A stretch of DNA of 64,000 nucleotides from Kingdonia uniflora (taxonomy: Eukaryota; Streptophyta; Magnoliopsida; Ranunculales; Circaeasteraceae): NCBI GenBank assembly GCA_014058105.1, contig JACGCM010000155.1:1550001-1614000 (forward strand). Direction: 5' to 3'. Numbering within the stretch: the stretch's first letter is position 1; every line of letters begins with the position of its first letter. This document shows positions 24,562 to 36,290 of this stretch, one piece after another. Made by a program: the position numbers and the translations under genes. The notes beneath the pieces were generated by a model, which did no database searches, was not told where the DNA came from, and worked only from the letters and a program-made list of their open reading frames with translations.

Positions 24562-24575
24562 TGGCGCCATATGTA
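24562..24575 (+). other. Primer-binding site of element 2
   Basis: TGGCGCCATATGTA begins two bases after the LTR end. TGGCGCC complements the end of plant tRNA-Asp. Confidence 0.6.
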
Positions 24576-24642
24576 CTTTCCCACCCTACCAATCTCCCCC
24601 TGCCGTATACTTTCTTTTTCCAAGTCTTACAAATTACTCCCA

Positions 24643-26300
24643 ATGGCCCCCACCCTCCGCTCAATTTTCACCCATGCCGACAATTCCACAGACGGAGTGG
24701 CTGCCCGGCTAGCCCTTCTTACCCAGCAGTTCGCACAGGCTGAAGAGCATCACCGAACGCAATTGCGTGAGGAACGCGAAGAGCACCGGCAAGAGTTCAA
24801 AGCCGAATGACAGCGTCATTTAGATGATCCCGATAGATAATACTACGCCATTGACGACCTACGCAACACAGTTTGTGAGTTACAACGGTTAGAGCCTCTA
24901 GATGCTCCTCTACCGTCTCGAGCATCCGGCCCGTCACGCGTCTCCACTTGAGATCCATTAGGGCCCCTACAACATCTCCAAGTACCCCTGGCCCATCTTG
25001 GTGTCGTGGGTGCTGCCCCTACTGTCCCCCCTACTGGCACCATCCACCCTGGCATCCACCCCACGGAGAATTCCTCTAACTCCACCCTTCGACCCCCCGG
25101 ACACCCCAAATGCCGCCTTACTCAAGAACGTCTCTGGGAGCGCAACGCCAAATACATGCCGAACACTCGGCCTCATCAGCCTCGAACCCATAGATTCCCC
25201 CCCCCCCCATCCCGCCTATGGTGCACAACATGACTTCCACTACAAAATCTACCCTGTCATCCGCGTCAGCACGAGCCCAACAACAAACTCATGAAGTCGG
25301 TTAAATAACCCCCTTTATCCCAAGTTCCTCGCTATCGAGGAGCCTCCAAAAATTAGTAAATATCGTAACACCGATCCTCAATCCCACATCCTAGAATTTC
25401 AAAATACTCTAAGCCCTTACTCTTTGGCTGACTGCCTGATGTATTGACTTTTCCCCACCAGCCTCACAGATAGCCCTCTTCGTTGGTATCATAACCTTCT
25501 TAATGGCTTGATTCGAAGCTTCGAGCAATTATCCAACCTCTTCATAGCCCAATTCACCTTCAACAAGGACTGTAAGGTCAGAGTCGATGCCCTCTTCAAT
25601 TTCAGAAAATCCCCTAGCGAAACATTTGAGGCCTTCATCAAGAGGTTCTTGGATGAGTCGCGCAAAGTCGAAAACCTCAACTCCATAAATGCCGTACTCG
25701 CGTATTTAAACGCTTTACCAGATTACAGCCGTGTCAAAGAGTACCTGGTCCTCCACAAACCACGAACCCTAGAAGAGATGTTCTCAAAAGTTAATGGCTA
25801 TATCGACCTTGAGCGCCTCCGGGAATCACATAAACAGGGGCAGCCTTCAACCACCAGCCAAAATAAACCTCGACAAGGCCTACCCTCTACCCCTACACCC
25901 CTGATCATTCCCGTCTCACAGGAGGCTGAGAGCCACAAATGTCCTCACATTGACAACAATTTCGAAGCTTGCAAGAAATGACCAAAGCCAGTCTTACCCA
26001 GACTTATTGCCCCTCTCAGCACCCTTCTACCACGGATCTAGGCAGACCCCATATAGCGTACCCCTTTCCCCATCAAAGTCAAGCAAGGCAAACCTTACTG
26101 CGTCAATCACAAGTGTAACTGCCACCACACCAATAAGTGCTTCGCCCTGTAATGTTCTCTTGAGATAATCCTCAAGGCGGGTCGTCTGCATCAGTACGTC
26201 GCCGACCTCCCTAGTTACCTTGATGGGTCATACCTCAAACCTCAACCTGCTGCTGCCAACCCACCCGAAGTTCGCATCTGTCAAGTTTATTTTATCAAAG
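24643..26300 (+). pseudogene. Gag of element 2
   Basis: It starts at MAPTLRSIFTHADN. A coiled coil follows (LALLTQQFAQAEEHHRTQLR), then a Pro-rich linker with a C run near 25200. The retrotransposon gag domain is at about 25350-25760 (ISKYRNTDPQSHILEFQNTL, LTDSPLRWYHNLL, FIKRFLDESRKVENL), with EEMFSKVNGYIDL after it and a YCVNHKCNCHHTNKC knuckle at about 26095-26140. Stops at 24808, 24838, 24951 and 25979, among others. Confidence 0.9.
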
Positions 26301-26368
26301 TAAACAATATCGGCAGTGGCCGTTCCAAGAGCAAGCGCAAGCGTGTTGAAGAATACTGCAAAACTTAC

Positions 26369-26851
26369 TTGCCAAGAGAAGCTACCCGTCGTCCTGCCAT
26401 AATCAAGTTATTTCCCTCGACCCAAGGTATCTCTTTTATCGACTATAATACCTCCCATGTTTGTTTTCCACATTCCGACCCTTTAGTCATCATGATTAAG
26501 GTCAAACACCTCGTCCTTCACACCATGTTTAACGATACAGGAAGTGCAACCAATGTACTTTTCCTTCAGGTCATCCAAGCCATGAACAAAATAGACCACA
26601 TCACTGCCACCATTGTCAAACTAAAGGGCTTTAATGGGACCACCGAAGCTGCTGCTGGCCGAATTAGTCTTCCAGTTACCACCAGCCCAGTCACACTTCA
26701 AACCAGCTTTCTTGTCATTGACAAGAAGTTTGAGTACCATGGTATCCTCAGGCGTGACTGGCTTCATGCCATGCGTGCCATACCTTTGACCTATCATCAG
26801 ACCCTTCATTTCACTACCCCCTGTGGTACATGGAATTTAAAAGGCTCTTAA
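26369..26851 (+). pseudogene. Aspartic protease of element 2
   Basis: 160 open codons. The active site is DTGSATNVLFLQ (near 26535), flanked by PHSDPLVIMIKVKHLVLH before and TLQTSFLVIDKKFEYHGIL and RDWLH after. It is the best preserved piece of this polyprotein; it stops at 26849. Confidence 0.88.
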
Positions 26852-26984
26852 CGCCTCAGCTGTTCATGTGAGCATCCAGAGATCGATCAGACCCAAAAAC
26901 TTATTAGACTCCCATAACAATCATTATCTCCTTCTGTCTCCATACCTTTGACACCTGCCATCTCGCCCATCTAACCTAGTATTT

Positions 26985-28435
26985 ATATTGAACTCGACGG
27001 TCCTGGTCGAGGTACGTTCATTGGAACCATTCAAGACGAGGTAGAGTGCCTCAAACTTACAGACTTCCTTCGAGTAAATAAAGACGTCTTCGCATGGACA
27101 TTCTAGGAGATGCCCAGTGTCGACCCCAGTTTAGCATGCCATCGCCTCGACCTCATCCCCCACTCTATCGCAGTAAAATAGAAGAAGCGTACACTGGCAC
27201 CACGACTTTGAGAGGCTATAAACCTCGAAGTCGATAAGCTCATAGCCGCAGGTTTCATCAGAGAAGTCAAGTATGCTAATTAGATATCCAATATTGTGGC
27301 AATTCCTAAAAAGAATGGCAAGATCAAAATTTGTATCGACTTCACCGACCTCAACAAATACACACCGAAGGACAGCTTCCCCCTCCCGATCATTTCAATA
27401 CTCCTAGATGCTATTGCGGGACATGAACGTCTATCTATGATGGACGCGGCTTTGGGTTACAATCAGGTGCCCCTCCTCCCTGAAGATCAACTTAAAAATT
27501 TTTTATCACTGAACAAGGTATTTACTGCTTTAATGTCATGCCCTTCGGCCTTAAAAATGCGGGGGCCACCTACCAACGCCTCATCACAACCATGTTCAAA
27601 CCCGTGTTTGGCAAGTCTATCGAATTTTATATCGACGACATGTTATGAAAGAGCCTCTAAAAACAAACTCACATCCAAGACTTAACCGAAGTTTTTTCGA
27701 TACTTCAAACCTGCAACATGAAACTACACTCAGAAAAATGCCAGTTTGGCATTTCATCTGGCAAATTTTTAGGCCATATTATCAGTAAACGAGGTATCGA
27801 GATCGACCCTACCCATATCCGAGCCCTCTTCGACATGCCTTCGCCCTGAACCAAAAAAGATGTCCAAAAAGTAGTCGGTAAGATAGCAGCCCTCAACTGT
27901 TTCATTTTCAAATCCTCTGACCATAGTGTTTGGCTCTTTTCTCTCTTACATGACTAAGGCGTCCATAAGGCTAAAAAGAAAAACAACCCTGAGATCAACT
28001 GGACACCCGACTTTGAACAGGCCTTCCTCAAACTTAAAACATACCTTGGTCGACCACCCATCATCAGCACCCCTATCGAAGCGAAACACTCTCCTTATAC
28101 ATCGCAGTCACCGATACCTCTATCAGTTCGGTCCTCATTCAACTCGAATCAAACATCGAGAAACCTATGTTTTTATTAGTAAAACTCAGACACCCACAAA
28201 ATCTTGATACATGAAACTTGAGCGTTTGCTTCTTACCCTTATCTACACTTCCCGCAAACTCAAGCCATATTTTCAAGCTCACCTTATCCGTGTTATAACA
28301 AGCTATCCCCTTCGAGAAGTACTCAACAAGAAAGAAAAATCCATACGAGTACAACAGTGGTCCGTATATTCTAGAGAACACGATATCACATTCGAGAAGC
28401 AAGTATCCCAAAAAGGATAAACAGTTACTGATTAG
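26985..28435 (+). pseudogene. Reverse transcriptase and RNase H of element 2
   Basis: Blocks include LIAAGFIREVKYAN, IPKKNGKIKICIDFTDLN (27297), YTPKDSFPLP, and GYNQVPLLPEDQL. The catalytic box YIDD is intact at 27628-27639, but a TGA follows two codons later. Then come KCQFGISSGKFLGHIISKRG, RNase H blocks (EINWTPDFEQAFLKLKTYLG, FISKTQTPTKS) and SYPLREVLNKKEK. At least three frame changes. Confidence 0.9.
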
Positions 28436-28539
28436 CTTGGCGACTTCCCGGTCGAAGATGTCGACTGGGAAGAACATAAAGATGACCTACCAGAAGACCA
28501 GCTTGAGCAAACAAACCCATGGAACCCTAATACAGGTTG

Positions 28540-28925
28540 GTGTCTCTTTACAGACGGATCCGCTGAACCTAACAATTTAGGGGTCGGTATAGTACTAATC
28601 ACACCCACCAATGATCGAATTGAAAAAGCAGTTAAGTTAAACTTTAAATGCTCCAACAACGAGGCTGAGTATGAAGCCTTGAACCATAGCCTAGCCCTCG
28701 CACTCGATCTCGACATCCCTAAACTTGCAGTTTTGACAGATTCTCAACTCGTTCAAAGATAATACACAGGTAAAAATCAAGCCAACGGTCACATGGCTGA
28801 ATATGTTGCTCTCGTCCGACATCGCATGTACCGTTTTCCTAAAAAATCTTCTATCACTCACTATCCCCGAGGCAAAAATAGACACGCAGATGCCCTCGCC
28901 TACATAGCAGCTATGTTAGGCTAGT
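28540..28925 (+). pseudogene. Archaeal-type (second) RNase H of element 2
   Basis: Motifs FTDGSAEPNN, then CSNNEAEYEALNHSLALA, then VLTDSQLVQR, and finally THYPRGKNRHADALAYIAAM are all readable in one frame except a stop after QLVQR. This is a complete aRNH motif set and confirms the Tat lineage. Confidence 0.9.
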
Positions 28926-28974
28926 CTGAATCTTGAACTCTTCATATCGAAGTACTCGAATGCCCAAGTATCGA

Positions 28975-30245
28975 CCAGATGGAAGTCAATACCATCAATA
29001 CTGGGGGTGAGAGTCTCAATCCAGATGACTGGCGAACATAATTCCTCGATTACTTCAACAATGCTGTCCTCCTAGATAATCCCAAAGCTAACAGGTCATT
29101 ATTAAAAAACTACCACAGATACACCATCCTCAAACGCGAGTTACATCGTAAATCCCTAAATGGCATTCTCCTTCAATGTATTCCTCAAAAGGAAGCTTCT
29201 TTAGCCCTTGCCAAATTCCATGAAAGAACTAGCGGTGCTCATACTGCTGGACGATCTATGGCCCTTTAAGCCGTCTTCCAAGGTTTATTCTGGCCGCCAA
29301 CGTCACGCACACAATATCCATAGCTCTTCGCAAGACCTCCATTTCTGTCAAGTCTCTTGGCCATTCAAACGCTGGGCCATCGACCTTATGGGTCCTTTTC
29401 CTAAAGCTTCGGGTAGCCGAGAGAATATCCCGGTTACAACAGACTATTTTGCCAAATGGGTCGAAGCTGTACCTTTGTGTCAAGCCAAAGAAGAAGAAGT
29501 CATCTAATTTTAATGGGAAAACATAATCACACCCTTCGGCTTCCCTCATATGATTCATTGTGACAATGGTCCACAGTTCGTCGGGAACAAAGTAAGAAAT
29601 TTCGTTAAGAAATACAACATCATCATATCACCCTCAATACCTTACTACCCCCAAAGGAATGGTCAGGTCGAAGCAATCAACAAAACCATAGTCTACGGTC
29701 TCAAGAAATGTGCTGATACAAAGAAAGGACGATGGATTCAGGAATTACAGCATGTCCTCTGGGACTATTGAACAATACCAAGAAAAGCAATGGGCTGCAC
29801 TCCTTTCCTTATAGCCTATGGTACTGAAGCAGTACTCCCTACTCAATTTGAAGTACTCACATGAGATTCTAACCTCCAAGACGAAGATATGCTATGAATT
29901 TGAACTCGGATGCAATATGCTATGGATCGACAAAACTAGAGACCGAGTCATCGCAAACCTCGACCGATACCATCTATCCCTCCAGAAGTCATATAACAAG
30001 CGAGTTCGACCACAAAGTTTCAACATTGGAGATCTTGTACTTTAACGTATCACACAGTCTTCGAAGCCTTGAAATGCTGACAAGCTGGCTAAATTATGGG
30101 AAGGACCTTATGTCGTTTACGATAAAACTGACAAGGGTTTATATAACTTGATGACAGAAGATAAAGAGCCCCTACCAAATCCATGGAATACAATGCAGTT
30201 AGTGTCATACAGTAGGTTACGGCCTCCACCTGGTTCCATTGATGT
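28975..30245 (+). pseudogene. Integrase of element 2
   Basis: The N-terminal zinc-binding part is at 29060-29300 (KFHERTSGAHTAGRSMA, frameshifted). In the catalytic core all three acidic residues are present: Asp in AIDLMGPFPKASG (29370), Asp in HCDNGPQF (29553) and Glu in GQVEAINKT (29660). The C-terminal domain follows (MLWIDKTRDRVIANLDRYH; VRPQSFNIGDLVL; NPWNTMQLVSYS). Stops lie near 29506 and 29769, and a frame change at about 29890. Confidence 0.92.
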
Positions 30246-30319
30246 AAATATACTATAAATCAATGAACATCTTTTCCTCTAAACTTTGTCTCCTATTTTC
30301 CAGTAAATTTCTTAGTTTA

Positions 30320-30740
30320 TCCTAAGTATCATGTCAACCCTTTGACCCGACTGATACTTAGGGGCGAGCTTGAAAATTTTCAAGTCTCCAATATTCGAGC
30401 AAACTCGAGGGGCACGAATGGTCGAGAGACCAGACCCTCAGAAATGCATTAGGGGAAAACACGTTCTACTTCGATCAGGCTTAGGCCTTCGAAGTCCAAT
30501 GAATTTTAGGTTTACCCTAAGTATCATGTCAACCTTCGACCCGACTGATACTTGGGGGCGACCTTGAAATTTCTCAAGTCTCCAATTTTGAGCAAACTCT
30601 AGGGGAACGAATGGTCGATAGACCGGACCCTCAAGAATGCATTGGAGGCGACCACGTTCTACTTCGACCAGACTCAAGCTTTCAGAGTCTAGTAAATTCC
30701 ATGAACTCTCGACTGATACTCAGGAAATCATTTCAAATTC
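30320..30740. repeat. Tandem array of element 2, about 195-bp unit, 2.2 copies
   Basis: CCTAAGTATCATGTCAACC recurs at 30321 and 30516. Each unit has 'GACCCGACTGATACTT(A/G)GGGGCG' type text (complement of the motif in element 1) and 'GAGCAAACTC'. Homologous to 2869-3530. Confidence 0.85.
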
Positions 30741-30848
30741 TTCAAGGTTGGATCATTCTGCAAATACTCTACACTTACAACATAAGCATATACAACTATA
30801 CAGGAATATCAACAACTCTACTACATGCAATAAATTTTAGTATAACAT

Positions 30849-30851
30849 ATA
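30849..30851. repeat. Left target-site duplication of the CACTA element
   Basis: ATA, repeated at 36304-36306; 3 bp is the rule for CACTA transposons. Confidence 0.85.
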
Positions 30852-30864
30852 CACTATAACAAAT

Positions 30865-31210
30865 ACGGGTTTTTACGTCATTAAAAATATGATGTAAAAG
30901 GAATTTAACATCATTTTTACAAATGACGTCGAAGGCGATGACGTGGAAAGGTAGGGACTAACAACGTCATTAAATAAGTGGCGTGGAAAGGTATGTATGA
31001 ACGTCATTTAATAAGTGACGTATAAGGGGTTTTAAAAATGACCTTATTGATACCCAATTTCGGTAGTCCGCCGGCTAGTGTATTTTATTGACATCACTAA
31101 ATAACGTCATTAAAAAATGACGTAGTTGAAATCTTTTAACGTCATTTTTAAAGTGACGTGGTAGAGTTTTCATACATCAACAATGACATTTTTAAATTGC
31201 CGTCAATAAC
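30865..31210. repeat. Left subterminal repeats of the CACTA element
   Basis: More than ten copies of ACGTCATT or its complement AATGACGT, in both orientations, some with one change (e.g. ACATCATTTT). Such short subterminal repeats bind the TNPA-type transposase in CACTA elements. Confidence 0.8.
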
Positions 31211-31404
31211 TCAAAAAATACAAAATTAAAAAAAAATCAAAAAATTAAAAATCAAATATTGCAAAATATTATACAAAAATGACCACCACCATATTATACA
31301 AAAAGGCAAAATATTTGGATAAATTATATTACCTTCATTAAGTGCAATGTGTTCAAACTCAATCACTGGATTACAGAGCTTAACTTAACTAATTCACAAA
31401 AAAA

Positions 31405-32060
31405 ACTAATAAAGCAACCATAAGTCGTCTTCAACAATATCGTAAACAAGACCAGGATTTATGGCTTTCACAGGATCAATAACGCCAGCTCCATATGAAA
31501 ATTTTACATCTGGGTCTCTTGAAGAGTTCACGGGGATAGCAGTAGTCATAAGAGCAGACTTGATCGCAGAAGGAGACCAATCAGGGTGGATGGTTTTGAT
31601 ATATGCAGCTGCGCCAATAACATGAGGGCATGCCATAGAAGTTCCAAAAATCATATTGTACTTCGCAGACCTTTTGTCTTCTTGGACATCTGACGGTGGA
31701 GCTATAGGCGACCATGCAGCTAAGATATCGACTCCTAGGGCCGATATATTTGGCTTAAGAATGTCTCATGTGATGTCATTGGGTCCTCTAGAGGAAAACG
31801 AAGGGATAACTGGGGCATCAGTGTCTACCAGAGACTCACTCTTCAAAATGTAGGCCTCAGTCTTTCTTGTACTATTTATATAGGAGCTGATCTTTTCGGC
31901 ACTCTGCATATCTAACATAGAAGTGGCCAAGGGAAACACTACAGAGACATCAAAGTTTCCATTATCATCTACCATTATTATTCCAGTAACTTTGACTCCG
32001 AGGGGTTCTTTCCCCATCGATTAACTATCGCACAAAACAATGGACTGTAACTAAAGAGGA
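31405..32060 (-). pseudogene. Captured fragment: subtilisin-like serine protease (cucumisin type)
   Basis: The minus strand reads PLGVKVTGIIMVDDNG, then PVIPSFSSRGPND, a stop, and DILKPNISALGVDILAAWSP. The catalytic-Ser block GTSMACPHVIGAAAYIK follows, then HPDWSPSAIKSALMTTAI and GAGVIDPVKAINPGLVYD. This is the last part of a plant S8A protease with the active-site Ser (codons near 31630). The Asp and His parts and the start of the enzyme are absent, and one stop (31765) breaks it. Not functional as a protease. Confidence 0.88.
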
Positions 32061-32149
32061 TGCAAGTAAACCATCAACTCATCTTTAAGACATATATCTT
32101 GTCTTATTCTAAATGTTGGATCATGGATAATTGTTATTAAGTAGTCATA

Positions 32150-33355
32150 CCCGCATGTGCTTCAACTTTTCAGCCGTAAGTTCGTCATTTATGTTAATCA
32201 TCCTGCATGGAAGGACCATTTAAGTTTTAAAATAATATTATATTAGTTTTTTCATAGGTAGTAAGCATTTAAAACATCAGTTTTGAGCATCAGTAATGGC
32301 ATAAAACTGAAGAAATTGATACTAAATTTATTAAACCCCAATGTACCTTGTTTGTAATTCTGAAATCTTTTGAAGCAACAACCGCTCTCTTTCAGAGGCT
32401 GTCTCCACCTGCCAAAGTATATCAAAGAATCATCTTTTCTAATATACCCTTACTTTCACAAGGAAACTTCAAACAGTAGATTTTAAAATACATCTTACAG
32501 TTGCACAATTCTCTAAAGTGCGAGGTAGCGGAAGCAACTTTGCAGTCTGACCTGCTAAAACATAATAGTTATTTATAAAATGAGCTAGAAAAAAACCTCA
32601 TAAAACACGAGTGAAACAAGATATCTACCACTCACCTTCTAGAAACTCGAATTGTGTTTTGTTTTCTAAATTATGTGTTTAGTAGTACAGTGTTTGAGTA
32701 ATTATGTGTTGCGGAGTAGAGTGCTTCAATTAGAAAAAATCTACTATAAATAGATAATAATGAGGCGGGAACGGACCACTTGTTTAGAATCAAGAACCCA
32801 ATCACCCACACTGGCAGATTTTCTTAGTGGTGAACCCTGCATAATAATAAAATGTCAAAAAAGAATTTGAGTCATATTACATTAATTAATAAAAAGCTTC
32901 CGAGTTTAGTTACAAACTTGTGATCTTCTCGGAATTGTACTTAACGAGATATCCAACGGAAGCAGTATTTAAATTAGTCGAAATACCTTTACTACTAAGC
33001 AAAGAAAACAAACAAACAGGACATACCTTTGCATGGTCCATATTTTTAGATGTGACTGAAAAACGACCTTTAACTTGAACCAGGTTCGCCTTCAATTTAT
33101 CTTCCAATGAACAAAACCCTGTAAAATAAAGAGGGTGAGTAAAACGGCGATTGGTTATCACAACAAAATAGTTCAGAATTTCTACAAACTCCATTACCTC
33201 CTGAATAATGTATTGGAGCGGAGTAACTGTTAGAAGTAGCTTTGTTAGGAAGCATCAATGGACCACTAAAGCTGGGAGCTTTTCGTACATCACGTTTACC
33301 GTTTTCAGTTGTTGATTGACTTTCGCCCTCAAACCTTGTCATTTTATTTTCTTCA
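32150..33355 (-). pseudogene. Captured fragment: STE20-like (BLUS1-type) kinase C-terminal region with introns
   Basis: Exons on the minus strand: about 33354-33205 (RFEGESQSTTENGKR, RKAPSFSGPLMLPNKA), 33120-33028 (LEDKLKANLVQVKGRFSVTS), about 32838-32775 (SPLRKSASVGDWVLDSK), about 32409-32350 (ERERLLLQKISELQTRY) and about 32205-32155 (RMININDELTAEKLK). These match the regulatory tail of plant STE20/SPS1-related kinases; the kinase domain is absent. Introns keep GT/AG borders (e.g. AAG|GTATGTCC at 33027 and TTTTACAG at 33121), so capture was from genomic DNA, not cDNA. Confidence 0.75.
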
Positions 33356-33454
33356 CCCCATGTGAAAAAAAGAAACTCTAAGCATTTGAAGCTACCATAT
33401 AAGAATGCGAACAAAAAGGAGATTGACAGCGAGTATATAGTTTATAGAATTTAC

Positions 33455-33630
33455 AAGGAATAGCAGGTACAGGCATAGGTACAGGTCCAGGTACAAAATG
33501 AGGTGCATTTCTCATGGGAACTGAATCATCCCGAGGTAGAGACGAAACACTTAGCTTGCCAGGAGACTTGACCAGTTTTGACTTGGTAGCATATCTCCTG
33601 TTCTGGAGCCAATTCCATACTTGTAAAAAG
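33455..33630 (-). pseudogene. Captured fragment: SAWADEE-homeodomain (SHH2-like) exon
   Basis: The frame reads [16 protein letters not shown], then [15 protein letters not shown], then [10 protein letters not shown]. This is the end of helix 3 of a homeodomain and the linker of plant SHH-type proteins, which in the family read histone marks and support RNA-directed DNA methylation. The SAWADEE domain itself is not here. An alternative is another homeodomain protein with the same WFQNRR-like helix, but the PRDDS linker favours SHH. Confidence 0.6.
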
Positions 33631-33831
33631 AAATAAACAAAGAATTTTAAAGTCCCCATTTTATTAACAAGTAAGATAATGAAAGCAGAAAGATACTTGC
33701 ATATCTCAAGAGATGGCAAAATACCAACATTTTATCAACCCGACGATGAGTGGACGAGCGTAAAAGAAGTGATGTTAGTATTATAACCCTTAATAACTAA
33801 CTATTGAGATGTATCGAGCTGATTAACATAC

Positions 33832-33942
33832 CTCGCCAAGGAATTCCATATCCATCTCATCAGCTGTTCCGCGAGCTCCTCCACTCCCAAAAATGTATGA
33901 TGGGTCACCATAATGAGGGCATTTAGAGTAGCTCATATTCAA
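33832..33942 (-). pseudogene. Captured fragment: Mrp/NBP35-type ATPase exon (NUBPL/IND1-like)
   Basis: The minus strand reads [20 protein letters not shown], then GARGTADEMDMEFLGE, ending at a donor GAG|GTATGTTAA. This is the CPxC metal-binding region of the iron-sulphur P-loop ATPases; the second Cys is Tyr here. It follows the kinase fragment with no spacer, the junction lying inside 'GGAACTTGAATATGAGC' (about 33940), which shows how capture joined two genes. Confidence 0.72.
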
Positions 33943-35600
33943 GTTCCACTGCAGCTTCTTCATCTGTCATGGTCGACCCGTGGACTAAAACTTTTACAGC
34001 AACATGGATACCACCAGGCAGAAATCCTTTGTAAACAGGTCCAAATCTCTCTTCCACCAGCAAAGTCCCTCTTTTGAAATTTGAAGTTACATATAAGAGA
34101 TCAGAGAAAGTGAAGTTCAACAGAGGTTTCTCGAAAATCACTACTGGGACTGAAGTTGCAACCTTGACATCAACAACCCAAGTTGTTGAATTGGTTTGGA
34201 ATGAAAAGAGCCTGAGATGTTCGTTTCTTCTTTGTATGAGATTTGCTTAACTGCCCACATTCTACTCTTCCTTCAACATCTAAAGGCTAAGCAAATCAAA
34301 CCCACTAGAAAATAAGTAACTGAGAGTGATATAGCTAAGGCCAGTTTGAGTCCTTGATGTTTGGTGTGCTTTCTTTTCAAAAGATCAGGATTTGCAGCAA
34401 TGGCGAACTATTTATGACCTGAGGAATACGGCCTGAAAGGTTTCAAGAGTGATTTGTGAAGCACAAAAGATTAAGTTGTTGAAGGAGAAGTTAAACTTGT
34501 GCATCTAATGTAAATTTTCTAGGAGAGGTATTGGTACTTGTCCAGTTAAGTTATTCAGCGAAAGGTCGAGAACATGGAGATTTTTTACATTGAGATCAGG
34601 GATTCTGCTAGTGAGATGGTTTTTAGAAAGATCTAGTGTACTTAGGCTAGTCAAATATGAGATTTTAGTGGGAATTTTCCCAATAAGACTGGTTCGCAAG
34701 AGGTTGAGATACTCAAGACTTGGAAGTTTACTTATTTCAGGAAATTCTTGCTGAGAAAACCTATTATGGGCAAGATTAAGATGTTTGAGATTATGGGCAT
34801 CATTCAAATCATGAAACAATTCACCACTAAGTTGATTCTCAGACAAATTGAGGTAAACCAAATGAGACCAATTGAAACTAGAATTAGCATTCACCTGAGA
34901 GATGTGACCATGAAACTGGTTCCGGCTTAAGTCAATAACCTCTAATGGAGCTTCAAAAACACCCATCACAGACCCTTCAAACAGATTCATAGATATATTG
35001 AGATAAGTGATTGACTTCATCCCAGAAATATCCAAAGACCGTCCTTGTATTGCATTCCCACTGATATCCAAATTCTTAAGCTTTGGAAATGCAATGCTGA
35101 ACCCATCTGGTACTGTTCCAGTAATCTGATTAGAAGTAATACTAACTGAAACAAGATTTTGACACTTAAGAATCCCAATTGGAATGCTCCCTCCAAAACC
35201 ATTTCCATCAAGTTTAAGCACTTGTAAGCCAGATAAAGAACTGAAAGACGTCGGAATTACGCCACTAAAACTATTAAATGAAAGATCAAGGCATTCCCAT
35301 CCCCCAAAATTACCAATATTACTCGGCAGTGACCCAAAAATCTGATTATATGATAGGTTAAGGGTTTTAAAACTTCTCCCCAAACTCCAAAAATTTGAGG
35401 AAAACCCAGTAGTCTTATTGTTACTGAGATCCAAAGATTGAAGCTTGCTTAGCTTACCAATAGTGCTTTCGGGAATTAAACCAGACAGGTCTAGACCAGA
35501 AGCCAGTAGCCCAATAACATATTTCTTCTGGGTATCACAAATCAGACCTTTCCATGAACATAAAGGTGCAGAGAAGTTATAAACATATAAACATCAGAAC
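33943..35600 (-). pseudogene. Captured fragment: LRR receptor-like kinase (At2g24230-like)
   Basis: It starts in an N-terminal cap ([16 protein letters not shown]), then about 12 leucine-rich repeats (35470-34505, e.g. [29 protein letters not shown]). The juxtamembrane part is at 34490-34150, broken by stops. The start of a kinase domain is at 34141-33943 ([36 protein letters not shown] with the VAVK lysine). The kinase stops after ELE; its catalytic and activation loops are missing. Over 300 codons of the repeat region remain open. It closely resembles the plant receptor kinase represented by Arabidopsis At2g24230. Confidence 0.85.
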
Positions 35601-35819
35601 TAATGGGGTTTACCCCCATTTTCTTTAAGAAATTAGACACGTAAAACCCATCTGTATTGGGAACAAACCCAATCAATGAATCACAAACCCCATCAATCAA
35701 TTAGAATCAATGAAATTGAAATTGACAAACAAAGGAAGAAGGGATTGCTAACCACGAATGGTTCTCCAAAGGATCTTAACAGTCAATCTGAAGAGAATTG
35801 GACCATGAGAAGGTCGGGT

Positions 35820-36010
35820 GTTCATGCCTTTGATGAATTATTTTTCCGATCTCTCTGCAATTTCTGATCTCCAAAAGATTTCTTCTTCGAACCCAAATCT
35901 GCTATCCTCTGACGAATTCTTTTTTCGATCTCTCTGCAATTTCTGATCTCTAAAATATTTATTTTCGAACACAAATCTGCTATCCTCTCTTCTACGCAAA
36001 TTTTACATCT
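35820..36010 (-). repeat. Direct duplication upstream of the captured LRR fragment
   Basis: TTTTTCCGATCTCTCTGCAA and the following text to GCTATCCTCT recur twice, about 80 bases apart. Upstream of the captured frames on the minus strand, it looks like leader or promoter DNA that came with the receptor kinase or arose within the transposon. Confidence 0.5.
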
Positions 36011-36034
36011 CCTTTATAAATTATCCCTCTCAAT

Positions 36035-36290
36035 CATCACAATTTTTAGTAAAACAAATAATGTCATTTTTGAATAAATAACTTGAAAAGAAACTGTGTA
36101 TGTCATATTTTTTCAAGGTCATTACTAGAAATGACGTTGACGGGTACAAATACGATAATTAATGTCAGTTTTTTATAAAATAACGTGAAAATACAATGCA
36201 TTAAGTCATTTACGAGAATCAATTGTAACTTTGAGACTATCACGTCAATTTCAGATAAAATGATGTTGTTTAAATGACGTGAAAAACCAT
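36035..36290. repeat. Right subterminal repeats of the CACTA element
   Basis: About nine TGACGT/ACGTCA-like words in both orientations (ATGACGTTG, CACGTCAATT, ATGACGTGAA), mirroring the left end. Confidence 0.75.

Noticed and set aside
24843..25109. Minus-strand Gly/Arg-rich frame within gag
   Set aside because: Complement of the Pro-rich gag linker; no independent support.
31405..32060. Functional subtilase gene
   Set aside because: Only the C-terminal third with the active-site Ser remains, broken by a stop and inside the CACTA element.
33943..35600. Functional LRR receptor kinase gene
   Set aside because: The kinase domain ends after the ATP-lysine region, the juxtamembrane part has stops, and the whole lies between CACTA ends.
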